64,000 nucleotides of DNA from Rhizobium mayense. Lineage in GTDB: Bacteria > Pseudomonadota > Alphaproteobacteria > Rhizobiales > Rhizobiaceae. Below the pieces are notes generated by a model. The model saw only the letters and a program-made list of their open reading frames with translations. It searched no databases and had not been told where the DNA came from. The stretch is taken from the NCBI RefSeq assembly GCF_030272705.1, contig NZ_JARFYM010000002.1:186001-250000 (forward strand). Reading direction: 5' to 3'. Positions 7,898 to 15,987 of this stretch are shown here, piece after piece; positions within the stretch are counted from its first letter, which is position 1; each line of letters begins with the position of its first letter. The translations under genes were made by a program, and so were the position numbers.

Positions 7898-9304
7898 TTA
7901 GACAAGGGATTTCAGGAGCGAATTTACCCGGTCTCTCCAGACCCTGTTTGCCTGCAATTCCTTGGGGAAAAGCCCCGGCACAGCAAAGAAGGATGCCGTT
8001 TCGTCGTCCGTCCGCACTGCATCCGCAGCGGCCTTCAAGAGTTCCCCGGAGCGCGGATCGTCGAGGGTACGGGCCAGTTTGATAAAGGCTATCCACACGG
8101 CCGTTGCGAAGGCGAACTCCGCCCCGTCGCTTCCCGAAGAAAGAGCGTCGACGGCGGGCTGGAAGAGGCGCTGCGGGAGTTTCTGCGAACCATCCATGGC
8201 GATCTGCAGCGTGCGATGGGCGATGGCCGGATTGGCGAACCGCTCCACAAGCTGATCCATATAGTGGGCGAGATCGATGCCGGGCACCGGATCGAGCGTG
8301 CGAACCGCAGCCTGCATATGCCGCCGGACCAGCGCGACATTTTCCGGCACACCCATGACGTCGCGGACGAATTCGAGCTTCTGCAATTGCCCGAGATAGG
8401 CGATCAGCGAGTGCGAACCATTCAGCAGCCGCAACTTCATTTTCTCGTAAGGTTCGACATCCTTGACAAAGAGCGCCCCGCCCGCCTCCCAGGCGGGGCG
8501 ATCGGATACGAAATCATCCTCGATCACCCATTGCGAGAAGGTCTCGGCTTCGATTGACAGCCTGTCCTCCACTCCCAGCAGCTTTTCGGCACGGGCACGG
8601 GTCTCGGCCGTCGCGGCGGGAACGATGCGATCGACCATGCTGCATGGAAAAAATACGTTTTCGTCGACCCATGCCGATAGGCCTGGATCGCGGGCGGCCG
8701 CCATCTCGGTCACAAGGCGCCGGACGATGCGTCCATTGCTCGGCAGGTTGTCGCAGCAGAGCACGGTGAATGGCCGCTGCCCGGCCGCCCGTCGCCGCGC
8801 GAGCCCTTCCGTCAGGTAACCGATGACGCCCATCGGGCGGGTCGGCGATTTCAAATCGTGGGCGATTGCCGGATGGGCATGATCAAGCCCGCCGCCAACG
8901 GGATCGATGCCATAAGCCTTTTCGCTGACAGTCAGCGTGACGACATGAACAGCTGGATCGGCGAGCCGCGCAAGGACAGCCTCCCCATCCTCGCTGGCCG
9001 CAAGCGCCTCCACGATCGAGCCGACGACCCGGACATTGTCGCCGGAGCGGTCACGCGCAACAACGCTATAAAGGCAATCCTGCGCCCGCATATCATGGGC
9101 GATCTCCGTCGACCGCAAGCTGACGCCGACAATGCCCCAGTTTCCAAACGCATGCGCCAGCGCCGCATCTGTGTAAACCGCCTGGTGCGCGCGGTGAAAG
9201 GCACCGAGGCCGATGTGAACGATCCCCGGCTTCAGCACCTGCCTATTGTAAGGGGGAGACTGAGTTGAAGCATCTAGTTGCGTGCGAGCAGTCAATCGTT
9301 CCAT
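7898..9304 (-). CDS. uxuB: Fructuronate reductase / mannitol dehydrogenase family
   Basis: 468 residues, the usual size for polyol-specific long-chain dehydrogenases. The N-terminal Rossmann part opens with GIVHIGLGAFHRAHQAVY. The C-terminal catalytic part holds the family motif K-x5-N-x2-H (KMKLRLLNGSHS, near residue 290), whose Lys, Asn and His act in hydride transfer. UxuB reduces D-fructuronate to D-mannonate with NADH in the cytoplasm. The ATG shares one base with the stop of uxuA (TGATG at 9302-9306), so the two are translationally coupled. The symbol rests on this pairing; the family also includes mannitol, arabinitol and tagaturonate enzymes. Confidence 0.86.
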   Translation of the reverse strand: MERLTARTQLDASTQSPPYNRQVLKPGIVHIGLGAFHRAHQAVYTDAALAHAFGNWGIVGVSLRSTEIAHDMRAQDCLYSVVARDRSGDNVRVVGSIVEALAASEDGEAVLARLADPAVHVVTLTVSEKAYGIDPVGGGLDHAHPAIAHDLKSPTRPMGVIGYLTEGLARRRAAGQRPFTVLCCDNLPSNGRIVRRLVTEMAAARDPGLSAWVDENVFFPCSMVDRIVPAATAETRARAEKLLGVEDRLSIEAETFSQWVIEDDFVSDRPAWEAGGALFVKDVEPYEKMKLRLLNGSHSLIAYLGQLQKLEFVRDVMGVPENVALVRRHMQAAVRTLDPVPGIDLAHYMDQLVERFANPAIAHRTLQIAMDGSQKLPQRLFQPAVDALSSGSDGAEFAFATAVWIAFIKLARTLDDPRSGELLKAAADAVRTDDETASFFAVPGLFPKELQANRVWRDRVNSLLKSLV

Positions 9305-10503
9305 CAGCGGGCCAATCCGTATTGGGGGTGTGACAAGGCGCGCTCGATACCACGCAGTTCCGCGAGGCCCTTCAACCGGCCGATGGCAGGATAGCCCGGC
9401 TGAGCGCCGCGCGCCAAGTCATCCAAGATTTCCTGGCCATGGTCGGGCCGCATGAAGATCGTGTGGTCCGCACGCCCTTCGGCCTTCCGTCGCCGTTCCT
9501 CCGAAAGGATCGCGGCGATCACCGCAACCATATCGGCATTTCCCTCAAGGTGTTCGTCCTCGAAAAAGGAACCCGGCTGCGCCGTCGTCTCGCGGCGAAC
9601 ATTGCGGAGATGGAGGAAATGGATGCGCGGGGCCAGCCGCCAGATCATCGCCGGCAGGTCGTTGTCGCCGCGCGCGCCAAGCGAGCCCGTGCAGAAAGTG
9701 ACGCCATTGGCGGGGCTGTCGACGGCCTTCAGGATGTGCGTGTAGTCCGCTTCGGTCGAGAGAATACGCGGCAGGCCGAGAAGCGGCCACGGCGGATCGT
9801 CTCCATGCGCGCAAAGTCGCATGCCCAGTTCCTCGGCGATAGGCACGACCTCGGACAGGAAGTCGATCAGATGACCGCGAAGGCGCTCGGCATCGATCGC
9901 GCTGTAGCGCGCGAGTTCGGAGCGCAGTTCCGGCAAGGTATAAGCCTCGGCCTGCCCGGGAAGCCCCGCTCCGACGTTACGCGAAAGAATCAAACGCCGT
10001 TCTTTCGGCATCTCGGCAAAGCGCTGGGCGGCGGCCTCCACCAATTCCGCGGAATAATCGGTCGCCGCATCCGGCCGCTGAAGGATATGCAGATCGAAGG
10101 CGATAAAATCGACGAGATCGAACCGCATGGCCTTTGCGCCACTGGGTGTCGGCCAGCGCAGATCCGTACGGGTCCAATCAAGAACAGGCATGAAATTGTA
10201 GCAGACCGTGGAAATTCCTGCCTCGGCCAGGCGTCGCAGCGTCTCGGCCCACGCCTTCACATGCTCTTTCCAATCGCCGGACATCGTCTTGATGCTCTCG
10301 GAAACGGGAATGCTTTCGACCAGCTCCCACTCCAATCCGCCCTGCCGGATCTCATCCTGCCGCTTGCGGATTTCCTCCAATGGCCAGGCCACACCGGTCG
10401 GAATATGATGGAGGGAGCTGACGATACCGTCTGCGCCAGCCTGAACGGCATCCTTGACGCTGACCTTGTCGATCGGCCCAAACCATCTCCACGTATGCCT
10501 CAT
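9304..10503 (-). CDS. uxuA: D-mannonate dehydratase
   Basis: 399 residues from ATG 10503 (AAGGAA ribosome site); the frame extends to 10545 without family similarity. It opens with MRHTWRWFGPIDKVSV, characteristic of UxuA, and the metal-binding residues of the TIM-barrel are visible in LCAHGDDPPWPLLGLPRI, VTFCTGSLGARGDNDL, HLRNVRRE and MRPDHG. UxuA dehydrates D-mannonate to 2-keto-3-deoxygluconate, which enters the Entner-Doudoroff route. It is the first gene of the uxuAB pair and is transcribed away from the GntR gene at 10640 from a promoter whose spacer holds a palindrome (10570-10579). Confidence 0.93.
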   Translation of the reverse strand: MRHTWRWFGPIDKVSVKDAVQAGADGIVSSLHHIPTGVAWPLEEIRKRQDEIRQGGLEWELVESIPVSESIKTMSGDWKEHVKAWAETLRRLAEAGISTVCYNFMPVLDWTRTDLRWPTPSGAKAMRFDLVDFIAFDLHILQRPDAATDYSAELVEAAAQRFAEMPKERRLILSRNVGAGLPGQAEAYTLPELRSELARYSAIDAERLRGHLIDFLSEVVPIAEELGMRLCAHGDDPPWPLLGLPRILSTEADYTHILKAVDSPANGVTFCTGSLGARGDNDLPAMIWRLAPRIHFLHLRNVRRETTAQPGSFFEDEHLEGNADMVAVIAAILSEERRRKAEGRADHTIFMRPDHGQEILDDLARGAQPGYPAIGRLKGLAELRGIERALSHPQYGLAR

Positions 10504-10560
10504 CCTGATTTTTCCTTTGAAAACTGACGCCACCGAACCCGGCAATATTCACACTCGATT

Positions 10561-10588
10561 CAAATACACTACCATGGTAATATGTCAA
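10561..10588 (-). promoter_or_regulatory. Candidate uxuA promoter with palindromic operator in the spacer
   Basis: On the minus strand, TTGACA (10588-10583) and TATTTG (10566-10561) are separated by 16 bp, a fair sigma-70 pair. The perfect palindrome TACCATGGTA (10570-10579) lies inside the spacer, where a bound repressor would block RNA polymerase. The divergent GntR gene starts at 10640, so that protein is the natural candidate. Confidence 0.5.
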
Positions 10589-10639
10589 CGAAGCTGGTCG
10601 GTGAGCGCTGCCACTTCATTGTGATAGAAGCGTTCCACC

Positions 10640-11359
10640 ATGCACCGGAGAACAACATTGGCTCTGACCGATAGACAATCGACATCCCTGCTTGCGATCG
10701 ATCCGAAGCTGCCGATGGCGCCGCAGATCTATGGCAATATCCGCCAGTCGATCCTCAATCTCCGTCTCGCGCCCAAACAGGCCCTGAGCGAAAAGGAACT
10801 CGCCCTCATGCTCGGCGTCAGCCGGACGCCGGTTCGCGAAGCGCTGATCAAGCTCGCCGAGGATGGGCTGGTCGATATCTTTCCCCAGCGCGGCACATTC
10901 GTTGCACCAATCCGTGTTTCGGAAGTCCTGGAGGCGCAATTCATTCGCGAAGCGCTGGAAGTCTCCGTTGTCGCGCGCGTGGCCGAACTATCTGACCCCG
11001 CTATCAGCGCCCGCCTGCGTGAGAGCCTGGCGCGGCAGAAGCGCGCTGCCGACAACGGCGATTTGGATGGATTCCTGGCGGAGGACGAAAATTTCCATTT
11101 CATCCTATCCGTGTCCGTCAACCTGACACGGGCCTGGAAGGTCATCCAGAATGTCAAAGGCCAGCTCGACCGCGTTCGTGTTCTGAGCCTGCCCGAGCCG
11201 GGCCACCTGACCGAGCTCTACGAGCAGCATATGGCAATCGTGACCGCCATCGAATCCGGCAATGCTAAGGTTGCCAAAAAACATATGGCCAAGCATCTCC
11301 AGCAGGTGTTCCGTACCATCGATTCGCTGTTGGCGAAGAGACCCGAGATCTTCGATTGA
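10640..11359 (+). CDS. GntR family regulator, FCD subfamily (UxuR-like by context)
   Basis: 239 residues. The winged helix-turn-helix spans about 30-95 (LSEKELALMLGVSRTPVREALIKLAEDGLVDIFPQRGTFVAPI), followed by the FCD domain with metal-site residues in AEDENFHFILSV, YEQHMAIV and KKHMAKHL. It is divergent from uxuA with a 136-bp shared region containing a spacer palindrome, the usual arrangement for a local uronate repressor. In characterised systems the inducer is fructuronate or a related uronate; here that is inference. The ribosome site before ATG 10640 is weak, and a downstream start near residue 8 cannot be excluded. Confidence 0.85.
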   Translation: MHRRTTLALTDRQSTSLLAIDPKLPMAPQIYGNIRQSILNLRLAPKQALSEKELALMLGVSRTPVREALIKLAEDGLVDIFPQRGTFVAPIRVSEVLEAQFIREALEVSVVARVAELSDPAISARLRESLARQKRAADNGDLDGFLAEDENFHFILSVSVNLTRAWKVIQNVKGQLDRVRVLSLPEPGHLTELYEQHMAIVTAIESGNAKVAKKHMAKHLQQVFRTIDSLLAKRPEIFD

Positions 11360-11581
11360 TCCATTCCAGCCAGAGTAGCGCTGCTTATTTTCCAAACCCA
11401 CTTGCCGCAGCGGTATGATTGGCTATGGTTGTGGCACGGCCCTGCGTTGAGGCGTGGAGCGCCGAACCTCATTCGATGGCTGGAGGCCGTCTCAAGCACG
11501 ACATCGCTATAGATCACGGGGCGCTCGCTCTGCCGACCGCTTTGCGGCTCGGGTGCAGGCGCTCCACCAGAGGAGGCAGGA

Positions 11582-12613
11582 ATGGATTATCGCAAGCTCG
11601 GCCCTAGCGGGGCCGTCGTCACGGCGTATTGCCTTGGCACAATGACCTTCGGCGCGGAAGCGGACGAAGCGGAATCTCACAGATTGCTGGATGAGTATTT
11701 CGCTTGGGGCGGCAATTTCATCGACACCGCCGACGTCTACAGCGCCGGCAGGTCGGAGGAGATCATTGGAAACTGGCTGAAAGCGCGGCCGACTGAGGCG
11801 CGACAGGCGGTTATCGCCACCAAAGGGCGCTTCCCGATGGGCGGCGGACCGAACGATATCGGCCTGTCACGCCGGCACCTCAACCAAGCTCTCAATGACT
11901 CGCTGCATCGCCTCGGTGTCGAGCACATCGACCTCTATCAGATGCACGCCTGGGACGCACTGACCCCGATCGAGGAGACGCTGCGCTTCCTCGACGATGC
12001 CGTCTCTGCCGGCAAGATCGGCTATTATGGCTTCTCCAATTATGTCGGCTGGCATATCGCCAAGGCCGTCGAAATCGCCAAAGCGCGCGGCTATACGCGC
12101 CCAGTGACGCTTCAGCCGCAATACAACCTGCTCGTCCGCGATATCGAGCTTGAAATCGTTGCGGCCTGCCAGGATGCCGGCATAGGCCTTCTACCCTGGT
12201 CGCCGCTCGGCGGCGGCTGGCTGACGGGCAAATACAAACGCGACCAGATGCCGACAGGAGCGACTCGCCTCGGCGAAAACCCCAATCGCGGCAGCGAATC
12301 CTACGCCGCCCGCAATGCACAGGAACGGACCTGGGCGATCATTGCCACCGTTGAAGAGATTGCCAAGGCTCGCGGCGTCAGCATGGCGCAGGTGGCGCTT
12401 GCCTGGACGGCCGCACGACCGGCGGTAACCTCCGTCATTCTAGGCGCCCGCACGCCAGGACAACTCGCCGACAATCTCGGTGCAGCGGAACTGACGCTAT
12501 CGGGAGCGGAGATGGACAGGCTCAATGAAATCAGTGCACCGCAGCCGTCGGATTACCCCTACGGCAAGGGCGGCACCAACCAGCGTCACCGCAAGATCGA
12601 AGGTGGTCGGTAA
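11582..12613 (+). CDS. Aldo/keto reductase
   Basis: 343 residues, start ATG 11582 with AGGAGG 8 bp upstream. The (beta/alpha)8 aldo/keto reductase fold is shown by GTMTFGAEADEAESHRLLDEY, the catalytic Asp and Tyr in NFIDTADVYSAG, the Lys in VIATKGRF and the His in DLYQMHAWD. The family's NADPH-binding segments (YYGFSNYVGW, VILGARTPGQLADNL) follow. Such enzymes reduce aldehydes or ketoses, and some act on uronate-derived carbonyls. It stands alone, 222 bp after the GntR gene on the same strand, so membership in the uronate regulon is possible but unproven. Confidence 0.85.
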   Translation: MDYRKLGPSGAVVTAYCLGTMTFGAEADEAESHRLLDEYFAWGGNFIDTADVYSAGRSEEIIGNWLKARPTEARQAVIATKGRFPMGGGPNDIGLSRRHLNQALNDSLHRLGVEHIDLYQMHAWDALTPIEETLRFLDDAVSAGKIGYYGFSNYVGWHIAKAVEIAKARGYTRPVTLQPQYNLLVRDIELEIVAACQDAGIGLLPWSPLGGGWLTGKYKRDQMPTGATRLGENPNRGSESYAARNAQERTWAIIATVEEIAKARGVSMAQVALAWTAARPAVTSVILGARTPGQLADNLGAAELTLSGAEMDRLNEISAPQPSDYPYGKGGTNQRHRKIEGGR

Positions 12614-12623
12614 GATATGCAAT

Positions 12624-12653
12624 GATGGCGGAGAGCATTGCTTCTCCGCCATC
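12624..12653. terminator. Hairpin between convergent genes
   Basis: GATGGCGGAGA (12624-12634) and TCTCCGCCATC (12643-12653) form a perfect 11-bp stem with an 8-nt loop, just after the aldo/keto reductase stop and before the convergent dehydrogenase stop at 12681. Only a short T-rich stretch follows, so it may act as a weak terminator for the plus-strand transcript. Confidence 0.6.
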
Positions 12654-12680
12654 GGTTTATCGCCGAAACGAAGTGCTTCG

Positions 12681-13748
12681 TCATGCCAGCGTATTGATCC
12701 TCGATCTGATAGCCTCGCCCATCTCACTCGTGGAGGATTCTCCGCCGAGGTCGGGGGTGACGAATAGTTTCTCTTCGATGATCGCTTCGACAGCTTGACG
12801 TATGAGCGCTGCCGCTCTGATCGCTTTGGGCTCCCGCTTCTTTCGACCGAGCCAATCGAAAAGCATGGCGCCTGACACAATCATCGCGAATGGATTGGCA
12901 ATGCCTTTTCCGGCGATGTCGGGCGCAGATCCGTGCGTCGCCTGCGCCATGGCAAGATCCGGCCCGGCACACAGGCCCGGCGCCATGCCGAGCCCGCCGA
13001 CTAGACCCGCAGCCTCGTCCGAGAGGATGTCGCCGAACATGTTGGTGGTGACGACGACGTCATATTGCTGCGGCTTCATGGCAAGACGCATAGCGAAAGT
13101 ATCGACCATCGTCTCCTCATATTGGACCTCCGGAAAATCTGCGGCGACGCGCCGGCATTCCTCGGCGAACATGCCGCAGCCGAGCTTGAACACCGTATCC
13201 TTGTGAACCGCCGTGAGCTTCTTCCGGCGGCTTTGAGCCAATTCGAACGCGGCACGCGCGACCTTGGACGAGCCACTACGCGTAATGACGCGCACCGAAA
13301 TCGTCATGTCCTCGCTCGGGCGGAACTCACCCGATCCGGCCACGACATTGCGGTCCGGCTGAAAGCCTTCGTTGTTCTCCCGCACGATCACTAGGTCAAC
13401 GTTCTGATGCACACAAGGAAGGCTGCGATAGGAACGCGCTGGCCTTATATTGGCATAGAGATCAAAGTGCTTGCGCAGGATCGGGTGCGGATTGATCGTT
13501 GATGGACTCTTCGGATAGGCTTGGTGACCGATCGGCCCCAACACCCAGCCATCAAGCTTCGACAGCCGTTCCAATGTATCGGCCGGCATCGTTGTGCCGA
13601 GTTCGTCATAGGCAGCGCGGCCGATCGGCAGCGCCGTCCAGGCAACTTCGAGATCGGTCACGGCAGCCGCTGTGCGCATAGCCGCGATCGTTTCTGGGAC
13701 GATCTCGTGACCGATATCGTCGCCATTCAATATCCCTATACGGAGCAT
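12681..13748 (-). CDS. Isocitrate/isopropylmalate dehydrogenase family beta-decarboxylating dehydrogenase
   Basis: 355 residues. Family hallmarks are GILNGDDIGHEIVPETI at the N-terminus, the substrate loop around residue 100 (ANIRPARSYRS), the KDTVFKLGCGMFAEECRRVA helix, the metal-binding NMFGDILSDEAAGLVGGLG signature and HGSAPDIAGKGIANP near the cofactor site. The class oxidises a 2-hydroxy-3-carboxylate and releases CO2 (isocitrate, isopropylmalate, homoisocitrate, tartrate, malate). The start overlaps the preceding MmgE/PrpD stop by one base, so it is the last gene of the Tct operon. I infer that it oxidatively decarboxylates a product of the two dehydratase-like proteins; its true substrate is unknown. 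Confidence 0.85.
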   Translation of the reverse strand: MLRIGILNGDDIGHEIVPETIAAMRTAAAVTDLEVAWTALPIGRAAYDELGTTMPADTLERLSKLDGWVLGPIGHQAYPKSPSTINPHPILRKHFDLYANIRPARSYRSLPCVHQNVDLVIVRENNEGFQPDRNVVAGSGEFRPSEDMTISVRVITRSGSSKVARAAFELAQSRRKKLTAVHKDTVFKLGCGMFAEECRRVAADFPEVQYEETMVDTFAMRLAMKPQQYDVVVTTNMFGDILSDEAAGLVGGLGMAPGLCAGPDLAMAQATHGSAPDIAGKGIANPFAMIVSGAMLFDWLGRKKREPKAIRAAALIRQAVEAIIEEKLFVTPDLGGESSTSEMGEAIRSRINTLA

Positions 13749-15115
13749 CAGACCGCCTCCGCCTGGCGTGCCTTGGCAACATTCGCGCCGGCGCGGGCGA
13801 TTTCGGAGGCATCGGCGAGATCGCCGATCTTCCAGGCGAGTTCGAGCAGCGCCGTCGAGCTAGCTTGGCCGAGCACCGGATCGACCAGTCCACGGAATTT
13901 CGCTTCCAGATCCGCATTGCTCATCGGCCGCTCCAGGCTGCCGATCGCATGGGCGACATGTTTTTCGAGTACGCGGCCATCCGTTGTCGTCAGCCGTACC
14001 CTCACCTCGTCCTCGTGGATGTTCTGGCTTGCGGTGGCGCTCACCCGATCGCGCAACGCGATGACCTTCGGGTCGCGCACCACGTCGTCGTCATATTCGC
14101 CTTCGCCGGCCGCGCCATAGATGATCGCGGCGGCGGCGGAATGATAGACGCTGAACTTGCCTTCGAGCCCGGTGCGCGGCGTCTTCTTGCCGGTGAGCTC
14201 AAGTACGAGCGGATGGACTTCCAATTCGATCGAGGTGACATCCTCGGCCTTCAGGCCGTATTCGTTGCGAAGCTGCACGCAGCCGTCGATCGCCGGATGG
14301 ATGACGATGCCGCAGGCGAACGGCTTATAGGTGTTGAGGCTGATCTCAAAATGCTCTCCCAAGCCCTGGGTAATCTCATCGAAATTGCGGGCGGTCGACA
14401 TCACGTGCGCAAAACCGCGAGGCGCTTCCAGGACGCGATCGGAGCTGGTGAAATTCTGCTTGGCGAGGAGCGCCGCCGTCATGCCGTTTTGTGCCGCCCG
14501 GCCCGGATGGAAGCTTTTGCACATCGTTCCGAACATTTCGCGGAAACCCGAAGATTGCGTGCCGGCAATGGCGAGGGCCCAAACCATCTGCTGTTCGTCA
14601 AGCTTCAAAAGCTTGCCGACCGCCGCCGCCGCGCCGAAGACGCCGGCCGTGCCGGTGATGTGCCAGCCGATGTCGTAGTGGGCGGGATAGACCGCATTGC
14701 CGATCCGGCATTCGGTTTCGACGCCGAGAATGAAGGCATGCAGGAAATCAGTGCCGGAAACCGGATGATGCTCAGCAAAGGCAAGGATGGCCGAGGCGAC
14801 CGGACCGGCGGGATGGATGATCGTGCGCAGATGCGTGTCGTCGAAATCGAAGACGTGGCTCGAAATGCCGTTCAGAAGCGCGGCATTGAGAATATCGGTC
14901 TTTTCGCCGCGGCCAAGCACGGTTGCCTGGCCCGCGCCCATGAATGGCCGCAGCGCTTCCGTTGCGCGATCGAGGGTCTGATGAACTGAACCGCCGACGG
15001 CGCAGCCGAGCCAGTTCAGGAATGAGCGCACGGCCTCCCGTTTGACGGCGGCCGGAACGTCTTCCGGCTTCGCCTGAACCAGATAACGCGCAAGAATCCG
15101 GGTCACTTCAGTCAT
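13748..15115 (-). CDS. MmgE/PrpD family protein, copy 2
   Basis: 455 residues from ATG 15115 (AAGGAATG upstream); the frame runs to 15436 without family similarity. MmgE/PrpD proteins include 2-methylcitrate dehydratase and cis-aconitate decarboxylase. Landmarks are the N-terminal helices ending in RSFLNWLGCAVGG, the active-site turn SSHVFDFDDTHLRTIIHPAGPV, the central helix bundle with GSRAAQNG-type glycine turns (HPGRAAQNGM) and the KPFACGIVIHPAIDGC strand. It shares the operon with a second, quite different MmgE/PrpD protein (15984-17366). Having both suggests either a heteromer or successive dehydration and hydration steps. Confidence 0.87.
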   Translation of the reverse strand: MTEVTRILARYLVQAKPEDVPAAVKREAVRSFLNWLGCAVGGSVHQTLDRATEALRPFMGAGQATVLGRGEKTDILNAALLNGISSHVFDFDDTHLRTIIHPAGPVASAILAFAEHHPVSGTDFLHAFILGVETECRIGNAVYPAHYDIGWHITGTAGVFGAAAAVGKLLKLDEQQMVWALAIAGTQSSGFREMFGTMCKSFHPGRAAQNGMTAALLAKQNFTSSDRVLEAPRGFAHVMSTARNFDEITQGLGEHFEISLNTYKPFACGIVIHPAIDGCVQLRNEYGLKAEDVTSIELEVHPLVLELTGKKTPRTGLEGKFSVYHSAAAAIIYGAAGEGEYDDDVVRDPKVIALRDRVSATASQNIHEDEVRVRLTTTDGRVLEKHVAHAIGSLERPMSNADLEAKFRGLVDPVLGQASSTALLELAWKIGDLADASEIARAGANVAKARQAEAV

Positions 15116-15231
15116 GGGCATTCCTTTTCCAAAAAATAATGATGTCTTGGGAGCCGGCAGACGCGCTCGGAAAAAGCCGTTGCCGTTGAAAGTCGCAAGA
15201 CCGACCGGAGGCCGATCGCGCAAACTGTGGT

Positions 15232-15987
15232 TCATGACAGGAAGACCCCGCCATTGGCATGGATCGTCTGGCCGGTCAGGTAACGGGCATTCGGACCGGC
15301 GAGGAATTGCACCAGAGCGGCCACCTCTTCCGGCCGCCCCCGCCGACCGACCAATGGGGCATGCACCGCATGATGGGAGGGATTTTGCGCCGATGATCGG
15401 CCACGCGCCGTTCCGACCATGCCGGGCACGACGCAATTGACGGTGATCCCCTGCGGCGCCAGATCATGCGCAAGCCCGCGCGTCAGCCCGACGATGCCCG
15501 CCTTGGCCGTGACCACATGCGCGCGGTTGGCCGCACCCGTGTGAGCAGACATCCCGCCGATGTTGACGATCGCCGCATTGTCGGAACGCGCAAGAGCCGG
15601 CTGCGCGGCCTTCGCCATCAGGAACGCCCCATCGAGAATGATGCTCAGCACTTCGCGCCATTCCGAATAAGTGAGATCGGAAAAGGGTGTCTCGCGGCGG
15701 ATTGCGGCATTGTTGACAATGCAATCGAGCTTGCCGAAGGCGGCGAGCGCGCTTGCGACCAGCCGCTCTGCCCCCTCCTCCGTCGCGACATCCGCCAATG
15801 TCACGATCGCGTGGCCGCCGCCGGACACGATCTCCGCTGCGACGGCTTCCGCTTCCACCCGAGAGCTAAGGGCATTGACCACGACGGCGGCGCCGGCAGA
15901 TGCCAGGTCGAGCGCGATCTGACGGCCGATGTTGCGGGCAGCACCCGTCACGATGGCGACGCGGCCTGCGAGGCTCTGTTCGCTCAC
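15232..15987 (-). CDS. SDR-family protein with the catalytic Tyr position replaced
   Basis: 251 residues from GTG 15987, with AAGGAG 8 bp upstream; the GTG overlaps the stop of the preceding gene (GTGA). The NAD(P) site is VTGAARNIGRQIA, the second motif is NNAA, and the C-terminal segment is FLAGPNARYLTGQTIHANGG. In classical SDRs the active site is Ser, then Tyr-x3-Lys. Here Ser is present (NIGGMSAHTG) and Lys is present (VVTAKAG), but the Tyr position is Val, with His just before it (RAHVVTAK). It may use the His, act on an unusual substrate, or be a non-catalytic subunit. Its role in the tricarboxylate operon is unknown. Confidence 0.85.
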   Translation of the reverse strand: MSEQSLAGRVAIVTGAARNIGRQIALDLASAGAAVVVNALSSRVEAEAVAAEIVSGGGHAIVTLADVATEEGAERLVASALAAFGKLDCIVNNAAIRRETPFSDLTYSEWREVLSIILDGAFLMAKAAQPALARSDNAAIVNIGGMSAHTGAANRAHVVTAKAGIVGLTRGLAHDLAPQGITVNCVVPGMVGTARGRSSAQNPSHHAVHAPLVGRRGRPEEVAALVQFLAGPNARYLTGQTIHANGGVFLS

